Source of the DNA: Gammaproteobacteria bacterium | GTDB lineage: Bacteria; Pseudomonadota; Gammaproteobacteria; Nevskiales; Nevskiaceae | Length of the DNA: 64,000 nucleotides | NCBI GenBank assembly: GCA_022599775.1 | Contig: JAHZLQ010000048.1 | Location: forward strand, 44,153 to 108,152 | Direction of reading: 5' to 3' | Shown here: piece after piece, positions 9,363 to 19,090 of the stretch | How positions within the stretch are numbered: position 1 is the first letter of the stretch | How the letters are laid out: every line of letters begins with the position of its first letter | Translations under genes and position numbers: made by a program | Notes under the pieces: model-generated | Seen by the model: only the letters and a program-made list of their open reading frames with translations | Databases searched by the model: none | Told to the model about the DNA's origin: nothing

Positions 9363-10183
9363 CACAGACCCAATCCGTAAACGCCCAAGGCCATCAGGGG
9401 CGCGACCGCCAGCAGGCTGTCGACACGATCGAGCACACCGCCATGTCCGGGCAAAAGCCCGCCGCTGTCCTTGACCCCGGCATGTCGCTTGAGCAGGCTC
9501 TCGCTCAGGTCGCCGATCACCGAGGCTACGCTCAAACCGGCGCACAGCGACAGCCACAGCAGCCAGGGCCGCTGCTCGGGCGCGAACAACAGCAGGGCCA
9601 TGCCGGCGGAAGCCGCGACCGCGGCGACGAAACCGCCGACAAAGCCTTCCCAGGTCTTGCCCGGCGAAACGCGTGGCGCGAGCTTGTGGCGGCCGAAGCC
9701 GCGGCCCGCGAAATAGGCGCCAATATCGGCGGCCCAGACGATCACGAAGGTCGCCAACACAAACAGCGGCCCGTTCGAGGCGTGCGCGTGCAGTGCCGCG
9801 AGACCGCTGATAGTCGAAGCAAAGATCAACAAACCGATGCCGGCCCGCAGGGCCGGTGACGGGCGGCTTGGCGAGAAACCGGCGGGATAGCGAACGATCC
9901 ATACCAAGGCGATCAGCCACCACAAGGCTGCGCAGCCCCACAACAGCAGATGCCCGAATGCCGGCAGCGCAAACACTGCCAGTAAAATCAGCAGCGCGCC
10001 GAGAATGACATAGCCGAACTTCGCCGGCGCTGCCGAAAGCCCGCTCAGCGCCGCCCATTCATGCGCGGCCACCAGCGCCAGGGCGGTGAACAGAAGCGCC
10101 AAGCCCGTGGTCGGCAGGAACCAGATCGCAGCCACCGCCAAGGGCAGCAGCACCAATGCCGTGAGCACGCGCTGCAACAGCAT
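9362..10183 (-). CDS. cdsA: Phosphatidate cytidylyltransferase
   Basis: CdsA makes CDP-diacylglycerol from phosphatidic acid and CTP at the inner membrane, the branch point of phospholipid synthesis. The 273-residue polytopic protein (about eight hydrophobic segments) carries the family signature near its C-terminus: SLLKRHAGVKDSGGLLPGHG followed by GVLDRVD. It is in the uppS-cdsA-dxr order typical of gammaproteobacteria, sharing single-nucleotide stop/start overlaps with both neighbours, which implies one transcript. Confidence 0.97.
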   Translation of the reverse strand: MLLQRVLTALVLLPLAVAAIWFLPTTGLALLFTALALVAAHEWAALSGLSAAPAKFGYVILGALLILLAVFALPAFGHLLLWGCAALWWLIALVWIVRYPAGFSPSRPSPALRAGIGLLIFASTISGLAALHAHASNGPLFVLATFVIVWAADIGAYFAGRGFGRHKLAPRVSPGKTWEGFVGGFVAAVAASAGMALLLFAPEQRPWLLWLSLCAGLSVASVIGDLSESLLKRHAGVKDSGGLLPGHGGVLDRVDSLLAVAPLMALGVYGLGL

Positions 10184-10902
10184 TACTGGGCCTCCGGCAC
10201 GCGGCCAAAGCGACGGTTGCGGTTAGCGAACCAGGCGATTGCAGCACTCATCTCGTCTTCGCCAAAGTCCGGCCACAGAGTGTCGCTGAAGTACAGCTCG
10301 GTATAGGCCAGCTGCCACAGCATGAAATTGCTGATGCGTTTCTCGCCGCCGGTGCGGATCATCAGATCCGGTGCCGGCGCGAAGGCGGTGCACACCGCGG
10401 TGTCGATGGCTTCGGCTGTGATTTCCCGACCTTCGCGCTGCAAGCGGCGCGCAGCCTCGACCACATCCCACTGGCCGCCGTAGCCGACGGCGACCACCAG
10501 ATCCATGTGGGTATTGCCGGCAGTAGCGGCCTCTGCCTGTGCCATCTGCTCGCGCAGCGAGGCCGAGAACAGATCGTGGTCGCCGATGAAGCGCAGACGC
10601 ACATTGTTCTTGTGCAGGCTCGCAACCTCACGCTTGAGCGCACGCGCGAACAGCTCCATCAGCAAGCGCACTTCCAGCGCCGGACGCTGCCAATTCTCCT
10701 GACTGAATGCGAACAGCGTCAGGGTGCCGACACCGGCCTTGTGACAGGCGCGCACCGCGGCACGCACGGCGCGCACGCCAGCACGGTGTCCGCTGACACG
10801 CGGACGCTGGCGCTGCTGCGCCCAGCGTCCGTTTCCGTCCATGATGACGGCAACGTGCTTCGGTACCGCCTGCGGCGGCAATTCGGGTGGGTTCAGGCTC
10901 AT
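10183..10902 (-). CDS. uppS: Undecaprenyl diphosphate synthase (cis-prenyltransferase)
   Basis: UppS extends farnesyl diphosphate with eight isopentenyl units to the C55 lipid carrier for peptidoglycan and O-antigen. The 239-residue protein contains VAVIMDGNGRWAQQR, with the catalytic Asp of DGNGRW, HRAG for substrate binding, the TLFAFSQENW segment and the C-terminal LMIRTGGEKRISNFMLWQ and FSDTLWPDF motifs. It shares a stop/start overlap with cdsA and lies 22 nt after frr. Confidence 0.98.
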   Translation of the reverse strand: MSLNPPELPPQAVPKHVAVIMDGNGRWAQQRQRPRVSGHRAGVRAVRAAVRACHKAGVGTLTLFAFSQENWQRPALEVRLLMELFARALKREVASLHKNNVRLRFIGDHDLFSASLREQMAQAEAATAGNTHMDLVVAVGYGGQWDVVEAARRLQREGREITAEAIDTAVCTAFAPAPDLMIRTGGEKRISNFMLWQLAYTELYFSDTLWPDFGEDEMSAAIAWFANRNRRFGRVPEAQ

Positions 10903-10924
10903 CCCGGAATCAGGGCAGGCCGCC

Positions 10925-11482
10925 TTACAGCGACAGCATCTCCTTCTCCTTGGCCACGACGAGTTCGTCGATCTTCGCCACCCACTGATCGGTGATCTTC
11001 TGAATCTCGACCTCGCCGCGCTTTTCCTCGTCGGTGCCGATCATCTTCTCCTTGACCAGATCCTTGATCGACTGGTTGGCATCGCGGCGCACATTGCGGA
11101 CCGCGACCTTGGCCTGCTCGGCCTCGGTCTTGATCACCTTGACCAGATCGCGCCGGCGTTCTTCGGTCAGCGGCGGCATCACGATGCGGATCACGGTACC
11201 GGCGGTGTTCGGCGTCAGGCCGAGGTCCGATTTCATGATCGCCTTCTCGATGGCGCCGACCATGTTCTTTTCCCAAGGCGTGATCGAGATCGTGCGGGAG
11301 TCCTCCACCACCACCGTGGCGGCCTGGGAAACCGGCATTTCGGCGCCGTAGTAGTCCACCCGCACGTGATCGAGCAGGGCCGAGCTGGCTCGACCGGTAC
11401 GCACCTTGGCGAACTCGGCGTTGAGTACGTCGATCGCCTTGCTCATGCGCTGCGCGGCGTCCTTCTTGATGTCTTCGATCAT
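10925..11482 (-). CDS. frr: Ribosome recycling factor
   Basis: RRF splits post-termination ribosomes with EF-G. The 185-residue length and sequence (MIEDIKKDAAQRMSKAID at the start, VRTGRASSALLDHVRVDYYG, then the long helical domain with RRRDLVKVIKTEAEQAKVAV and RRDANQSIKDL) are those of the family: a three-helix bundle with an inserted beta/alpha/beta domain. It lies between pyrH and uppS in the usual order, with a 19-nt gap to pyrH. Confidence 0.98.
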   Translation of the reverse strand: MIEDIKKDAAQRMSKAIDVLNAEFAKVRTGRASSALLDHVRVDYYGAEMPVSQAATVVVEDSRTISITPWEKNMVGAIEKAIMKSDLGLTPNTAGTVIRIVMPPLTEERRRDLVKVIKTEAEQAKVAVRNVRRDANQSIKDLVKEKMIGTDEEKRGEVEIQKITDQWVAKIDELVVAKEKEMLSL

Positions 11483-11501
11483 GGGAATTCTCGCCTGATG
11501 T

Positions 11502-12221
11502 TTAGTGAACGAGCGTGCCGACGTCCGTGGCGCCCTGAACGATCTTGAGCAGCTCGCCGGGACTCGTCATGTTGTAGACCCGCAAAGGAATGCGGTGATC
11601 GCGGCACAGCAGGATCGCGGTCTGGTCCATCACCGCCAGACGCCGGCTCAGGACTTCGTCGTAGCTCAGTTCGCTGAACCGCGTGGCATCGGGATCCTTC
11701 TTCGGGTCCGCCGTGTAGATGCCGTCGACCTTGGTCGCCTTGAGCACCAGATCGGCCTCGATCTCGGTGGCGCGCAGCGCGGCCGCCGAGTCTGTGGTGA
11801 AGAACGGATTGCCGGTGCCGGCGGCGAACACCACGATACGACCCTTCTCCAGATGGCGCACGGCGCGGCGACGAATGAAATCCTCGCAGACCTGATTGAT
11901 GCGAATCGCCGACATCACCCGGGCGTTCAAGCCGATGCGTTCGATCGCGTCCTGAATGGCCAGGGCATTCATCACGGTCGCCAGCATGCCCATCTGGTCG
12001 CCGGTAACACGGTCGATACCCCCCTTGGCGAGACCTTCACCCCGGAAGATATTGCCGCCGCCGACCACCACGGCGACCTCGACCCCGGCTTGCGACACCG
12101 TCTGGATTTCGTGCGCCAGCTGCATCATCACATCGCTGGAGATGCCGTAATCCAGCGAACCCATCAGGGCTTCGCCGGACAACTTCAGAAGAATGCGCTT
12201 GTAGGCGGGTGCAGTGCTCAT
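11502..12221 (-). CDS. pyrH: Uridylate kinase (UMP kinase)
   Basis: PyrH phosphorylates UMP to UDP and is hexameric and GTP-activated in bacteria. The 239-residue protein has the amino-acid-kinase fold motifs [14 protein letters not shown] at the N-terminus, [10 protein letters not shown] for phosphate binding, [14 protein letters not shown], and [15 protein letters not shown] near the ATP site. The open frame extends 30 codons upstream to 12311, but family alignment begins at [11 protein letters not shown], so I place the start at 12221. It is separated from tsf by about 260 nt with a terminator, so it may have its own promoter. Confidence 0.97.
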   Translation of the reverse strand: MSTAPAYKRILLKLSGEALMGSLDYGISSDVMMQLAHEIQTVSQAGVEVAVVVGGGNIFRGEGLAKGGIDRVTGDQMGMLATVMNALAIQDAIERIGLNARVMSAIRINQVCEDFIRRRAVRHLEKGRIVVFAAGTGNPFFTTDSAAALRATEIEADLVLKATKVDGIYTADPKKDPDATRFSELSYDEVLSRRLAVMDQTAILLCRDHRIPLRVYNMTSPGELLKIVQGATDVGTLVH

Positions 12222-12433
12222 TCCCACCCCCCAAGTGGCGTCGCCAGCCGATCCGCAGGAAGTCCGTTCAACGCCGCATTTTTGCTCATGATTTTTCTGA
12301 TCGTCGTCCAAGCTGCAAGACAGGCCGTATTTTTTGGGTGTGCGAGCGGGCCGCCCGCACGCCTAACGGCGAAACATACCTCGTCGCGAACGTTCGACCC
12401 CGCGAGCCGAAATGTCGCGATATGCGCCTAAAG
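12222..12433. other. pyrH upstream region, no gene seen
   Basis: This stretch between the tsf terminator and pyrH holds no convincing ORF. It should contain the pyrH promoter, but I do not see a clear sigma-70 pair. A weak in-frame N-terminal extension of pyrH crosses its right half. Confidence 0.4.
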
Positions 12434-12457
12434 CAAGGCCCCGTTACCGGGGCCTTG
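12434..12457 (-). terminator. Intrinsic terminator after rpsB-tsf
   Basis: A perfect 10-bp GC-rich stem with a TTAC-type 4-nt loop (arms 12434-12443 and 12448-12457), followed on the minus strand by CTTT. It lies 27 nt after the tsf stop and would end rpsB-tsf mRNA before pyrH. The U-tract is short, so termination may be partial. Confidence 0.7.
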
Positions 12458-12483
12458 TTCGATCCACGGACCGGCGACGGAGT

Positions 12484-13362
12484 TTACCCCATCGTCGCCT
12501 GGGCAGTGGCCATGACCTCGGCGGCAAAATCCACCTCGTTCTTCTCGATGCCTTCGCCGACCTCGAAGCGCACGAACTGGGCCACTTCGGCGCCCTGCGC
12601 CTTCAACAGCTTTTCGATCGTCTGATCCGGGTCCTTCACGAACGGCTGGCCCAGCAGCGTGATTTCAGCCAGGAACTTGCGCAGCCGTCCTTCGATCATT
12701 TTCTCGACGATCTCGATCGGCTTGCCGCTGTCCTCAGCCTGCGCCAGCAGAATCTTGCGCTCCGCATCCTGAATCTCGGCCGGAACTTCCGCAGCCGAAA
12801 TGAACTTCGGGTGCGACGCGGCGATATGCATCGCCAGATCCTTGGCCAAGGCCTCGTCACCGGATTTGAGCGCCACGGCCACACCGATGCGCGAACCGTG
12901 CAGGTAGTAGCTGAGCGCTCCGCCGGCATTGTCGAGCACCTGGAAGCGGCGCACCGTCATATTTTCGCCGAGCTTGGACACCAGACCACGGCGGACTTCG
13001 TCGAGCGTGCGGCCATCGCGCGACAGCTGCAGCAACGACTCCACGGTCTCGGGCCGGAATTCCAGTGCGAGTTCACCGGCCAGCTGCGCCATCGCCACGA
13101 AGTCGTCGGCCTTGGCGACGAAGTCGGTTTCGCAGTTGACCTCGACGATCGCCAGCGCATTGCCGCTGGAGGCCACGGCGATGGTGCCATCGGCGGCAAC
13201 GCGCGAGGCCTTCTTGTCGGCCTTGGCCATGCCGTCCATGCGCATCTTTTCGATCGCGGCATCGACATCGCCGCCGGTCGCCTCGAGCGCCTTCTTGCAG
13301 TCCATCATCGCCGCGCCGGTACGTTCGCGCAGCTCCTTGACGAGTGATGCGGTAATGCTCAT
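12484..13362 (-). CDS. tsf: Translation elongation factor Ts
   Basis: EF-Ts recycles EF-Tu-GDP to EF-Tu-GTP. The 292-residue protein has the N-terminal UBA-like domain with the signature [22 protein letters not shown] split across residues 10-32, and the core NCETDFVAK with the TDF motif that contacts EF-Tu. The start overlaps the rpsB stop by 4 nt (ATGA), so it is coupled to S2 synthesis, and a strong hairpin follows the gene. Confidence 0.98.
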   Translation of the reverse strand: MSITASLVKELRERTGAAMMDCKKALEATGGDVDAAIEKMRMDGMAKADKKASRVAADGTIAVASSGNALAIVEVNCETDFVAKADDFVAMAQLAGELALEFRPETVESLLQLSRDGRTLDEVRRGLVSKLGENMTVRRFQVLDNAGGALSYYLHGSRIGVAVALKSGDEALAKDLAMHIAASHPKFISAAEVPAEIQDAERKILLAQAEDSGKPIEIVEKMIEGRLRKFLAEITLLGQPFVKDPDQTIEKLLKAQGAEVAQFVRFEVGEGIEKNEVDFAAEVMATAQATMG

Positions 13363-14138
13363 TCCGCCGCCCCCTCGGTTTCAGCGGTGGTTTCAAGCTG
13401 CGCAGCCTTCGGCGCAGCGGCCTCGGCCACTTCGGCGGCGCGACGCGTGGTCACGGAGTTACGGCCCTCGATGATCGAATCGGCCATCACCTGCGTGTAC
13501 AGGCGGATCGCGCGGGTCGCGTCATCATTGCCCGGCACGACACTGTCGACCGGCGACGGGTCATTATTGGTGTCCACCACCGCGATGATCGGAATGCCCA
13601 GCTTCTTGGCTTCCTGAATCGCGATCTTTTCGTAGCCGGTATCGATCACGAACAGGCAGTCCGGCAGGCTCTGCATCTGCTTGATGCCGCCCAGCGAACG
13701 ACGCAGCTTCTCGATTTCACGCTGGAAATTGAGCTGCTCCTTCTTGACCAGACGCGTGATCGAGCCGTCCTCGACCTGCTTTTCCATCTCGGTGAGGCGC
13801 TTGATGGACTGCTTGACCGTCTTGAAGTTGGTCAGCGTGCCGCCCAGCCAACGCTGGGAGATGTACGGCATGTCGCAACGCGCGGCTTCGGTTTCGATTG
13901 CCTCGCGCGCGGCGCGCTTGGTGCCGACGAACAGAATGCGACCGCCGCTGGCGGCCAGGCGGCTCGCATAGTTGCAAGCGTCCTTGAGCATCGGCAGGGT
14001 CTGCTCGAGATTGATGATATGAACTTTGTTCCGCTCGCCGAAGATGTACGGCTCCATACGCGGATTCCAGTAGCGGGTACGGTGGCCGAAATGGACACCG
14101 GCCTCCAACAACTGGCGCATCGTCACAGTCGAAGACAT
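13359..14138 (-). CDS. rpsB: 30S ribosomal protein S2
   Basis: S2 binds late to the 30S head and is needed for S1 docking. The 259-residue protein starts [20 protein letters not shown] and contains [51 protein letters not shown] and [20 protein letters not shown], all S2 signatures. It has an alanine/glutamate-rich C-terminal tail. The frame is open upstream to 14339 but homology and the initiation context place the start at 14138. A promoter lies about 150 nt upstream, leaving a long leader of the kind on which S2 autoregulates rpsB-tsf in E. coli. Confidence 0.98.
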   Translation of the reverse strand: MSSTVTMRQLLEAGVHFGHRTRYWNPRMEPYIFGERNKVHIINLEQTLPMLKDACNYASRLAASGGRILFVGTKRAAREAIETEAARCDMPYISQRWLGGTLTNFKTVKQSIKRLTEMEKQVEDGSITRLVKKEQLNFQREIEKLRRSLGGIKQMQSLPDCLFVIDTGYEKIAIQEAKKLGIPIIAVVDTNNDPSPVDSVVPGNDDATRAIRLYTQVMADSIIEGRNSVTTRRAAEVAEAAAPKAAQLETTAETEGAAE

Positions 14139-14291
14139 GTTTGACTCCTTGGGTTTTGGCAAATCGCACCTGGTGTTTCGTCTTGCGACGCAACCCAAGT
14201 CAGGTACGAATGGATTAGCCTCTTTTTGCCGCGCCGGCCGCCGGTCATCAATGACCCTGAACAGCAACCGCGTTGCCAAAAAAGGCGGCGC
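14139..14291 (-). promoter_or_regulatory. rpsB 5' leader
   Basis: About 147 nt lie between the predicted transcription start (~14285) and the rpsB ATG. No credible ORF is present. S2-binding leaders are known upstream of rpsB in gammaproteobacteria; I infer the same role from position and length only and did not verify the fold. Confidence 0.45.
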
Positions 14292-14320
14292 TTTATACCA
14301 TATGCGCCCCTGCCGGACAA
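14292..14320 (-). promoter_or_regulatory. Sigma-70 promoter of rpsB-tsf
   Basis: On the minus strand the -35 box is TTGTCC (14315-14320) and the -10 box is TATAAA (14292-14297), separated by exactly 17 nt. The position upstream of a ribosomal protein gene and the near-consensus spacing support it. The remaining ~200 nt up to map (14321-14519) should hold the divergent map promoter, but I see no clear boxes there. Confidence 0.7.
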
Positions 14321-14519
14321 TGCTCCTCAGCCCGTCCATACGTCACCGTCGACCTGCCACACCGCAATGCCGCGTTTTCGGTGCGGCGCAATCGCCGACC
14401 GCACAGGGCAGTCATGACGCTTCGAGGCAGTGCCGGCCCCGTCGACGTAAACTTCATCTTTTACCCCGGGCGTCGGCCGTGTTTACCGGTCCAGTCTGCG
14501 GTCAACAGGTTTTCCATCA

Positions 14520-15284
14520 ATGTCGTTCACACTCAAATCGCCCGAGGAACAGGAGAAAATGCGCGTTGCCGGCGTTGCCGCCGCACGCGTCCTGAGCATG
14601 ATCGAGCCGCACGTGCAGCCCGGCGTCAGCACCGACGAACTGGACCGGATCTGCCACGACTTCATCGTCAACGAGCTTCAAGGCATTCCGGCCAACGTCG
14701 GCTATCGCGGTTTCCCGAAAACGCTGTGCACCTCACTCAATCATGTGGTCTGCCATGGCATTCCGGGCGACAAGAAGCTCAAGCGCGGCGACATCATGAA
14801 TATCGATGTCACCGTAATCATCGACGGCTTTCACGGCGACACCAGCAAGATGTACTTCGTCGGCGAACCCAGCGTTCTCGCGCGCCGACTGGTCGACACC
14901 ACACACCAGGCGATGATCGAGGGCATCCGACAGGTGCGCCCCGGTGCCACGCTCGGCGACGTGGGTCACGCCATCCAGGTGCACGCGGAGTCGAACGGCT
15001 TTTCTGTCGTGCGGGAATATTGCGGCCATGGCATCGGCCGGATCTATCACGAAGATCCCCAGGTACTCCATTACGGTCGTCCCGGAACCGGGCTGGAACT
15101 GATTCCGGGGATGACCTTCACCATCGAGCCGATGCTCAATGCCGGCCGCGCCGAGGTGCGCCTGCTGCCGGATGGCTGGACCGTCGTGACCAAGGACCAC
15201 TCGCTATCGGCGCAGTGGGAGCATACGGTGCTGGTTACCGACGATGGCGTTGAAGTGCTGACCCATCGCGACGGCGAGTGGTGA
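14520..15284 (+). CDS. map: Type I methionine aminopeptidase
   Basis: Map removes the initiator methionine from nascent proteins. The 254-residue protein has the pita-bread metallopeptidase residues: His in NHVVCHGIPG, Asp pair in IDVTVIIDGFHGDTSKM, His in GHGIGRIYHEDP, Glu in FTIEPML and Glu in SAQWEHTVLV. It is divergent from rpsB, the conserved arrangement, and precedes glnD and dapD on the same strand. Confidence 0.98.
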   Translation: MSFTLKSPEEQEKMRVAGVAAARVLSMIEPHVQPGVSTDELDRICHDFIVNELQGIPANVGYRGFPKTLCTSLNHVVCHGIPGDKKLKRGDIMNIDVTVIIDGFHGDTSKMYFVGEPSVLARRLVDTTHQAMIEGIRQVRPGATLGDVGHAIQVHAESNGFSVVREYCGHGIGRIYHEDPQVLHYGRPGTGLELIPGMTFTIEPMLNAGRAEVRLLPDGWTVVTKDHSLSAQWEHTVLVTDDGVEVLTHRDGEW

Positions 15285-15392
15285 TGCGGATACCCTGATC
15301 GGGAAATCCGGACAGGTTTTTCCAGAACGGAATCCGAAAAGTACGGTGCGGCGCCGCAATCGCGCGCTTCTTGCATACATGCGGCGGAAGTC

Positions 15393-18116
15393 ATGACGAA
15401 GGCAACGGACGAGAGTGCCATGGGTGCGGAATTTGAAGTCGCGGAAGAGCAATCGCTGTTCAGCGCACGAAAAATACAGGCGATGCTTCAGTCGGATTCA
15501 CAACCGATCAAAGCTTTTCGCGACACATTGGCGTGGGGTCAGGAACGGCTCTACAACTTCTTCCATGACGGTGCGCCCGCCGAATCTCTGGTGCGCGCGC
15601 GCGCCTTTCTGGTCGACGAGGTTCTGAGAACGGCATGGCAGCGCACGCTGCCGAATGCGCCGGCGGGCGTATCCCTGGTCGCCGTGGGCGGTTATGGCCG
15701 CAGCGAACTGCTGCCCCACTCCGATATCGACATCCTGCTGTTGTTCGACGGCGACGTGCTCGATGCCAACCGTCAGGCGCTGGAGCAGTTTCTTGCATTC
15801 ATGTGGGACATCGGCCTGGAGGTCGGTTCCAGTGTGCGCAGCATCACCGACTGCGTGGAGTATTCGCGCGACGACCTGACGGTGATCACCAATCTGATGG
15901 AAGCGCGCTATCTGGATGGTGATACGAAACTGTACGCCTCGCTGGAAGCAGCGCTGGCACCGGAGAAGGTGTGGCCAGTCGAGCGCTTCTTCCGCGCCAA
16001 GCTCGAGGAGCAGTCCGCGCGTCACCGCAAGTTCGACGACACCGGCTACAAGCTCGAACCCAACGTCAAGGAAAGTCCCGGCGGGCTGCGCGATATCCAG
16101 ACGATTGCCTGGGTCGCCAAGCGGCACTTCGGCGCGCAGACCCTGAGCGAACTGCGCGAACGCGGCTTTCTCAGTAAACAGGAATGCGACGAACTGTTTG
16201 GCGGGCAGGACTTTCTGTGGCGCGTGCGCTTCGCCCTGCACATGCTCACCGGACGCAAGGAAGACCGCCTGCTGTTCGACCATCAGATCAAGGCGGCCGG
16301 CCTGTTCGGCTACGTCGATCAGGATCACAATCTGGCGGTCGAGCAGTTCATGCAGCTGTATTACCGCACCATCAAGTCGCTATCCTGCCTCAACGACATG
16401 CTGTTGCAGCTGTTCGACGAGGCGATCCTGCGCGGCGACGAAAATGCCGACGCACAGCCATTGAACCGCCGCTTCCAGGTTCGTCGCGGCTTCCTCGAAG
16501 CTACCTCCGACGAAGTGTTCCGGCGCCATCCGTTCGCGCTGATCGAGATTTTCGCCGCCCTGCAGAAGCATCCCGAAATTCAGGGTATTTCGGCGAGCAC
16601 GCTGCGGCTGCTGCGGCGCGATCGGCGGCTGGTCGACGAAGGCCTGCGTGAAAACGTGCGCGCACGCGACCTGTTCCTGCAGATGTTCCGGGAAGGCCGC
16701 GGGCTGACGCGTGCGCTACGCAGCATGAACCGTTACGGCGTGCTGGGCCGCTACCTGCCGAGCTTCGGCCTGGTCATCGGTCACATGCAGTACGACCTGT
16801 TCCACACGCTGACGGTGGATGAGCATTCGCTGTACGTGGTGCGCAATCTGCGGCGCATGGCGATGGAGCGCTTCCGGACCGAATTGCCGTTCTGCAACGA
16901 GGTCATGGAACGCATTCCGAAAAAGGAATTGCTGTACCTGTCCGGCCTGTTCCACGATCTCGGAAAGGGCCGTGGCGGCGACCATTCCCAGATCGGCGCC
17001 GAGGATGCGACGAATTTCTGTCTCGACCACGGGCTGTCGCATGCCGACGCCGAGCTCGTCGCCTGGCTGGTGCGCAATCATCTGACGATGTCGCTGACGG
17101 CGCAGCGCATGGACATTTCGGACCCACAGGTGGTGGCCGATTTCGCCGCCAAGGTCGGCGATCGCTCGCGCCTCGACTACCTGTTCCTGGTGACCTGCGC
17201 CGATATCCGCGCCACCAATCCGGCGCTCTGGAATTCCTGGCGTGAATCCCTGCTCAATGGCCTGTATCGCGCGACCACGCGGGCCTTCGAACGCGGGCTG
17301 CACAACCCGGTGAAGGCCTCCGAAGTGGTGGCCGAGCGCAAACAGCGCGCCCTCAAACTGCTGACCGACAGCGGCATCGACGAATCCGCTGCGAATACCG
17401 TATGGGCGCGCTTCGACGAGGACTACTTCCTGCGTCACAGCGATGAGGAACTGGCCTGGCACCTGCCGGCGATCGTCGAGGCCGGCGACGGCACACTGCC
17501 GCTGGTTCTGGTGCGCGATCTCGAGGACCGAGGCACCACGGTGTTCCTGTACACGCGCGATCGGGATCACCTGTTTGCGCTGTGCACCGGCGTGCTCGCG
17601 CAGTTGGGGCTGTCGATTCTGGACGCCCGACTGAATACCACCGCCGACGGCTTCGCGCTCGACACCTACGTCATGGTCGAAGGCGATGGCTCGCCGATCA
17701 ACGACTCGGTGCGCCACCCGGAAATCGCGGACGCGCTGCGCCGCGTGCTGTCCGATCCGAACGTGTCCAGCATCACCATCACGCGGCGCGCAGCACGCAA
17801 GCTCAAGAGCTTCAACACTCCGACCCACATCTATATCAGTCAGGACGACGTCCGCGAGCGCACGATTCTGGAACTGGTGGCGCCCGACCAGCCGGGTTTG
17901 CTATCGATCGTCGGGCGCATCTTCCAGAAACGCGGCATTCTGCTCGACGCCGCCAAGATCGGAACGATCGGCGAGCGCGCCGAGGACGTGTTCTTCATTA
18001 CCGACCGCGAACACCACCGGATCACCGACGAAGACATGCTAGAGGACCTGCGTGAGGTGCTGACGCGCACGCTGAACCGTCGTGACGCCTCCGACGAGGC
18101 CAGGATCGCCGCCTGA
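15393..18116 (+). CDS. glnD: Bifunctional uridylyltransferase/uridylyl-removing enzyme GlnD
   Basis: GlnD senses glutamine and adds or removes UMP on PII proteins, controlling nitrogen assimilation. The 907-residue protein has a nucleotidyltransferase domain with GGYGRSELLPHSDIDILLLF (about residues 98-117), a helical domain, an HD hydrolase domain with LFHDLGKGRGGDHS (about 517-530), and two C-terminal ACT domains (about 705-785 and 815-895; the latter begins RTILELVAPDQPGLLSIVG). It is full length (E. coli 890) and lies between map and dapD as in Pseudomonas. An alternative start is the internal Met at residue 10. Confidence 0.97.
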   Translation: MTKATDESAMGAEFEVAEEQSLFSARKIQAMLQSDSQPIKAFRDTLAWGQERLYNFFHDGAPAESLVRARAFLVDEVLRTAWQRTLPNAPAGVSLVAVGGYGRSELLPHSDIDILLLFDGDVLDANRQALEQFLAFMWDIGLEVGSSVRSITDCVEYSRDDLTVITNLMEARYLDGDTKLYASLEAALAPEKVWPVERFFRAKLEEQSARHRKFDDTGYKLEPNVKESPGGLRDIQTIAWVAKRHFGAQTLSELRERGFLSKQECDELFGGQDFLWRVRFALHMLTGRKEDRLLFDHQIKAAGLFGYVDQDHNLAVEQFMQLYYRTIKSLSCLNDMLLQLFDEAILRGDENADAQPLNRRFQVRRGFLEATSDEVFRRHPFALIEIFAALQKHPEIQGISASTLRLLRRDRRLVDEGLRENVRARDLFLQMFREGRGLTRALRSMNRYGVLGRYLPSFGLVIGHMQYDLFHTLTVDEHSLYVVRNLRRMAMERFRTELPFCNEVMERIPKKELLYLSGLFHDLGKGRGGDHSQIGAEDATNFCLDHGLSHADAELVAWLVRNHLTMSLTAQRMDISDPQVVADFAAKVGDRSRLDYLFLVTCADIRATNPALWNSWRESLLNGLYRATTRAFERGLHNPVKASEVVAERKQRALKLLTDSGIDESAANTVWARFDEDYFLRHSDEELAWHLPAIVEAGDGTLPLVLVRDLEDRGTTVFLYTRDRDHLFALCTGVLAQLGLSILDARLNTTADGFALDTYVMVEGDGSPINDSVRHPEIADALRRVLSDPNVSSITITRRAARKLKSFNTPTHIYISQDDVRERTILELVAPDQPGLLSIVGRIFQKRGILLDAAKIGTIGERAEDVFFITDREHHRITDEDMLEDLREVLTRTLNRRDASDEARIAA

Positions 18117-18121
18117 CGGGT

Positions 18122-18149
18122 GGGACAGATGGACACGGGGCGGTATATT
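18122..18149 (+). promoter_or_regulatory. Possible dapD promoter
   Basis: A GGGACA -35-like box (18122-18127) and TATATT -10 box (18144-18149) are 16 nt apart in the glnD-dapD gap, about 75 nt before the dapD ATG. The -35 match is weak. Confidence 0.35.
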
Positions 18150-18224
18150 CACGCCCCTGATGTCGTGATCGGCGCTGCAAAGTGCGCTCACACCTCCAAC
18201 TGCTCCTCCACAACGCTGTGAACC

Positions 18225-19043
<819 letters not shown>

Positions 19044-19065
19044 GCCGAGCCGTTCGGAGCGGTCT

Positions 19066-19090
19066 GATCGGGCCCGAAACCGGGCCCGAT
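19066..19090. terminator. Shared hairpin between dapD and the M1 peptidase gene
   Basis: A perfect 10-bp stem (atcgggcccg at 19067-19076, loop aaac, cgggcccgat at 19081-19090) sits between two convergent genes: 23 nt after the dapD stop and directly after the stop of the minus-strand peptidase. It lacks a long U-tract on either side, so efficiency is uncertain. Confidence 0.6.

Noticed and set aside
9363..10058. Long N-terminal extension of dxr
   Set aside because: It is out-of-frame cdsA; Dxr homology begins at 9362.
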